Shown piece by piece: positions 59,888 through 64,000 of a stretch of 64,000 bases of DNA. The notes under the pieces were generated by a model. It ran no database searches, had not been told where the DNA came from, and saw only the letters and a list, made by a program, of their open reading frames with translations. Positions within the stretch are counted from its first letter, which is position 1; each line of letters begins with the position of its first letter. A program made the position numbers and the translations under genes. Origin of the DNA: Ranitomeya variabilis (Eukaryota; Chordata; Amphibia; Anura; Dendrobatidae); contig NC_135232.1 in the NCBI RefSeq assembly GCF_051348905.1, positions 845,904,514 to 845,968,513 of the forward strand. The letters are read 5' to 3'.

Positions 59888-60493
59888 TCTTTCAAATTTC
59901 ATCCTATCACTTTATTTAAATTTCAGCTTGTGCTTTAAGTTAAGTTACATGCTTAGTTCACTCATTTGTTATTAAAAAAAAAAAAATTGTGGCTTTTCTT
60001 CTAGATAGGAAAAGATACATTTGATTATGTCCAAACTGAATGCACGATGCTTTGCTTGATTTTTGCATTGTACAGTGATATTAAGCAGGAACATATGTTT
60101 CCCATAAAAAGCAAGCAGAACCAAAGTGAGTTCTACTTTTCTCTGTAGCACATGTGGCATCAACATTATGAAAGACAATAAACATCAGTACTGAGCTGTA
60201 CGTATGTGAATTCAGCTTTGGAGAAAGCTAAATCAATTGCTTGATGTTGCAGCTCCACCTGCTTGTAACTGCACAAGTCTGATAGCTTTTCACTGGGCTG
60301 AGTGCTCAACACTGCTCTTTCCCATTTTCCTATGCATAGAGTTAAAAAAGAGATGTAACCTGACACCTCATTGTGCTGGCAGACAGTGTTGACTTTGATT
60401 TTGAGTTTGCACAGTGACATAAAGAAAGCAGCATATCTTAGGGTACAGGTCGATGAATAGGGAAAAAAATGTACAAACTTTTTTCTGGAGAGG

Positions 60494-60566
60494 GCCTGGG
60501 TAGCTCAGTCGGTAGAGCATCAGACTTTTAATCTGAGGGTCCAGGGTTCAAGTCCCTGTTCAGGCG
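60494..60566 (+). tRNA. tRNA-Lys(TTT) copy 89, consensus
   Basis: Identical to the consensus. The spacer before it has the 9-bp loss in a distinct form (ATAGGGAAAAAAATG near 60457). Confidence 0.95.
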
Positions 60567-61170
60567 TCTTTTAAATTTCATCCTATCACTTTGTTTAAAT
60601 TTCAGCTTGTGCTTTAAGTTAAGTTACATGCTTAGTTCACTCATTTGTTATTAAAAAATAAAAATGTTGCTTTTCTTCTAGATAGGAAAAGATACATTTG
60701 AATATGTCCAAACTGAATGCACAATGCTTTGCTTGATTATGGCATTGTACAGTGATATTAAGCAGGAACATATGTTTCCCATAAAAAGCAAGCAGAACCA
60801 AAGTGAGTTCTACTTTTCTCTGTAGCACATGTGGCATCAACATTATGAAAGACAATAAACATCAGTACTGAGCTGTACGTATGTGAATTCAGCTTTGGAG
60901 AAAGCTAAATCAATTGCTTGATGTTGCAGCTCCACCTGCTTGTAACTGCACAAGTCTGATAGCTTTTCACTGGGCTGAGTGCTCAACACTGCTCTTTCCC
61001 ATTTTCCTATGCATAGAGTTAAAAAAGAGATGTAACCTGACACCTCATTGTGCTGGCAGACAGTGTTGACTTTGATTTTGAGTTTGCACAGTGACATAAA
61101 GAAAGCAGCATATCTTAGGGTACAGGTCGATGAATAGGGAAAAAAATGTACAAACTTTTTTCTGGAGAGG

Positions 61171-61243
61171 GCCTGGGTAGCTCAGTCGGTAGAGCATCAG
61201 ACTTTTAATCTGAGGGTCCAGGGTTCAAGTCCCTGTTCAGGCG
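61171..61243 (+). tRNA. tRNA-Lys(TTT) copy 90, consensus
   Basis: Identical to the consensus, with the same ATAGGGAAAA upstream form as copy 89. Confidence 0.95.
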
Positions 61244-61847
61244 TCTTTTAAATTTCATCCTATCACTTTGTTTAAATTTCAGCTTGTGCTTTAAGTTAAG
61301 TTACATGCTTAGTTCACTCATTTGTTATTAAAAAATAAAAATGTTGCTTTTCTTCTAGATAGGAAAAGATACATTTGAATATGTCCAAACTGAATGCACA
61401 ATGCTTTGCTTGATTATGGCATTGTACAGTGATATTAAGCAGGAACATATGTTTCCCATAAAAAGCAAGCAGAACCAAAGTGAGTTCTACTTTTCTCTGT
61501 AGCACATGTGGCATCAACATTATGAAAGACAATAAACATCAGTACTGAGCTGTACGTATGTGAATTCAGCTTTGGAGAAAGCTAAATCAATTGCTTGATG
61601 TTGCAGCTCCACCTGCTTGTAACTGCACAAGTCTGATAGCTTTTCACTGGGCTGAGTGCTCAACACTGCTCTTTCCCATTTTCCTATGCATAGAGTTAAA
61701 AAAGAGATGTAACCTGACACCTCATTGTGCTGGCAGACAGTGTTGACTTTGATTTTGAGTTTGCACAGTGACATAAAGAAAGCAGCATATCTTAGGGTAC
61801 AGGTCGATGAATAGGGAAAAAAATGTACAAAAATTTTTCTGGAGAGG

Positions 61848-61920
61848 GCCTGGGTAGCTCAGTCGGTAGAGCATCAGACTTTTAATCTGAGGGTCCAGGG
61901 TTCAAGTCCCTGTTCAGGCG
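61848..61920 (+). tRNA. tRNA-Lys(TTT) copy 91, consensus
   Basis: Identical to the consensus; leader changed to ACAAAAATTTTTCTGG, shortening the upstream T run to T5. Confidence 0.95.
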
Positions 61921-62529
61921 TCTTTTAAATTTCATCCTATCACTTTGTTTAAATTTCAGCTTGTGCTTTAAGTTAAGTTACATGCTTAGTTCACTCATTT
62001 GTTATTAAAAAATAAAAATGTTGCTTTTCTTCTAGATAGGAAAAGATACATTTGAATATGTCCAAACTGAATGCACAATGCTTTGCTTGATTATGGCATT
62101 GTACAGTGATATTAAGCAGGAACATATGTTTCCCATAAAAAGCAAGCAGAACCAAAGTGAGTTCTACTTTTCTCTGTAGCACATGTGGCATCAACATTAT
62201 GAAAGACAATAAACATCAGTACTGAGCTGTACGTATGTGAATTCAGCTTTGGAGAAAGCTAAATCAATTGCTTGATGTTGCAGCTCCACCTGCTTGTAAC
62301 TGCACAAGTCTGATAGCTTTTCACTGGGCTGAGTGCTCAACACTGCTCTTTCCCATTTTCCTATGCATAGAGTTAAAAAAGAGATGTAACCTGACACCTC
62401 ATTGTGCTGGCAGTGTTGACTTTGATTTTGAGTTTGCACAGTGACATAAAGAAAGCAGCATATCTTAGGGTACAGATCGATGAATAGGAAGAGAATCTTA
62501 AAAAATGTACAAACTTTTTTCTGGAGAGG

Positions 62530-62601
62530 GCCTGGGTAGCTCAGTTGTTAGAGCATCAGACTTTAATCTGAGGGTCCAGGGTTCAAGTCCCTGTTCAGGC
62601 G
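62530..62601 (+). pseudogene. tRNA-Lys copy 92, six-base anticodon loop
   Basis: C17>T, G19>T and the loop loss, as in copies 78 and 79; followed by CTTTCAGTTAAG, which follows all members except copy 73. Confidence 0.8.
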
Positions 62602-63214
62602 TCTTTTAAATTTCATCCTATCACTTTGTTTAAATTTCAGCTTGTGCTTTCAGTTAAGTTACATGCTTAGTTCACTCATTTGTTATTAAAAAATAAAAAT
62701 GTTGCTTTTCTTCTAGATAGGAAAAGATACATTTGAATATGTCCAAACTGAATGCACGATGCTTTGCTTGATTATGGCATTGTACAGTGATATTAAGCAG
62801 GAACATATGTTTCCCATAAAAAGCAAGCAGAACCAAAGTGAGTTCTACTTTTCTCTGTAGCACATGTGGCATCAACATTATGAAAGACAATAAACATCAG
62901 TACTGAGCTGTACGTATGTGAATTCAGCTTTGGAGAAAGCTAAATCAATTGCTTGATGTTGCAGCTCCACCTGCTTGTAACTGCACAAGTCTGATAGCTT
63001 TTCACTGGGCTGAGTGCTCAACACTGCTCTTTCCCATTTTCCTATGCATAGAGTTAAAAAAGAGATGTAACCTGACACCTCATTGTGCTGGCAGACAGTG
63101 TTGACTTTGATTTTGAGTTTGCACAGTGACATAAAGAAAGCAGCATATCTTAGGGTACAGATCGATGAATAGGAAGAGAATCTTAAAAAATGTACAAACT
63201 TTTTTCTGGAGAGG

Positions 63215-63287
63215 GCCTGGGTATCTCAGTCGGTAGAGCATCAGACTTTTAATCTGAGAGTCCAGGGTTCAAGTCCCTGTTCAGGCG
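63215..63287 (+). tRNA. tRNA-Lys(TTT) copy 93, G10>T class
   Basis: G10>T, G45>A, T6 trailer, CTTGTACTTT after it. Confidence 0.75.
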
Positions 63288-63900
63288 TTTTTTAAATTTC
63301 ATCCTATCACTTTGTTTAAATTTCAGCTTGTACTTTAAGTTAAGTTACATGCTTAGTTCACTCATTTGTTATTAAAAAATAAAAATGTTGCTTTTCTTCT
63401 AGATAGGAAAAGATACATTTGAATATGTCCAAACTGAATGCACGATGCTTTGCTTGATTTTGGCATTGTACAGTGATATTAAGCAGGAACATATGTTTCC
63501 CATAAAAAGCAAGCAGAACCAAAGTGAGTTCTACTTTTCTCTGTAGCACATGTGGCATCAACATTATGAAAGACAATAAACATCAGTACTGAGCTGTACG
63601 TATGTGAATTCAGCTTTGGAGAAAGCTAAATCAATTGCTTGATGTTGCAGCTCCACCTGCTTGTAACTGCACAAGTCTGATAGCTTTTCACTGGGCTGAG
63701 TGCTCAACACTGCTCTTTCCCATTTTCCTATGCATAGAGTTAAAAAAGAGATGTAACCTGACACCTCATTGTGCTGGCAGACAGTGTTGACTTTGATTTT
63801 GAGTTTGCACAGTGACATAAAGAAAGCAGCATATCTCAGGGTACAGGTCGATGAATAGGAAGAGAATCTTAAAAAATGTACAAACTTTTTTCTGGAGAGG

Positions 63901-63973
63901 GCCTGGGTAGCTCAGTCGGTAGAGCATCAGACTTTTAATCTGAGGGTCCAGGGTTCAAGTCCCTGTTCAGGCG
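63901..63973 (+). tRNA. tRNA-Lys(TTT) copy 94, consensus body, lost terminator
   Basis: The body is identical to the consensus; the trailer is TCTTTCAAA as in copies 85 and 88, with no TTTT before the window ends. The rest of this unit is outside the window. Confidence 0.92.
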
Positions 63974-64000
63974 TCTTTCAAATTTCATCCTATCACTTTG

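Larger units (their letters stand above)
1..64000 (+). repeat. tRNA-Lys macrosatellite: tandem array of ~686-bp units, 94 tRNA loci
   Basis: The same unit repeats head to tail over the whole window, always in the same orientation. Start-to-start distances between successive tRNA loci are 686 bp in most of the array, with length classes of 673, 677, 682 and 684-687 bp and rare outliers of 658, 662 and 554 bp. Small indels explain the classes: a 4-bp ACAG loss, a 9-bp loss before the leader, a 24-bp slippage loss after the gene and one 131-bp loss. Copies look about 98% alike or better by eye. No flanking unique DNA is present, so neither array boundary nor total copy number is visible. Tandem tRNA arrays are known from several vertebrates; whether this one has been described I cannot tell. 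Confidence 0.97.

Noticed and set aside
1-64000. tRNA-Lys-derived SINE family
   Set aside because: SINEs have a decayed tRNA head, a body, a 3' tail and target duplications, and are dispersed. Here the tRNA is complete with a paired acceptor stem, the units are strictly tandem and there are no target duplications.
1-64000. CRISPR-like or centromeric satellite array
   Set aside because: The whole 686-bp unit repeats with no variable spacers between short repeats, which rules out CRISPR. No CENP-B-like box or known centromere unit length was seen, though a centromere-near location cannot be excluded.

Overview
The whole 64 kb window is one head-to-tail tandem array of a unit of about 686 bp (full-length classes 673-687 bp). 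Each unit holds a single plus-strand tRNA-Lys gene and a spacer of about 613 bp. I count 94 tRNA loci, the first at 519-590 and the last at 63901-63973. The array runs off both ends of the window and nothing else interrupts it: no protein gene, no other RNA gene, no transposon. The consensus tRNA is 73 bases, has no intron or encoded CCA, carries anticodon TTT and folds into a complete cloverleaf with intact Pol III A and B boxes. From memory it matches the vertebrate nuclear tRNA-Lys(UUU) except for a compensated acceptor pair (T4:A69 for C4:G69) and G7 for A7. This suggests a vertebrate nuclear genome, perhaps fish, amphibian or reptile, where large tRNA clusters are known. The species cannot be read from the sequence.

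Of the 94 loci, 40 are identical to the consensus. The rest fall into classes that recur and travel with linked spacer markers. 24 have G10>T in the A box and D stem, often with G45>A and a T6 terminator. 6 form a class with A7, A25 and T72. 5 have a six-base anticodon loop plus a damaged D loop. 3 have anticodon TTA, predicted to read the UAA stop codon. 4 have discriminator A73. Four loci, spread over two classes, have T32 and so a T5 run in the anticodon loop. Three consensus-like loci have lost their TTTT terminator.

Region by region: 1-13.5 kb is mostly consensus genes in 686-bp units. 13.5-28 kb interleaves the G10>T, A7/A25/T72 and TTA classes, with a 2058-bp three-unit repeat. 28-35.5 kb consists of consensus genes in shortened 673-682 bp units, with a 1359-bp two-unit repeat. 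35.4-49.7 kb is mostly 682-bp units with three-unit repeats (about 2021 and 2046 bp) and a 2726-bp four-unit offset. 49.7-64 kb mixes all types, with a 3416-bp five-unit block partly duplicated, one 131-bp deletion, and a rare spacer type also found at 8.2 kb. This pattern fits repeated unequal exchange and gene conversion.

By eye the tRNA body varies at many more positions between copies than the middle of the spacer does. That is the reverse of what selection on every gene copy would give. tRNA positions below follow standard numbering, which here equals counting from the first base of the 73-mer.
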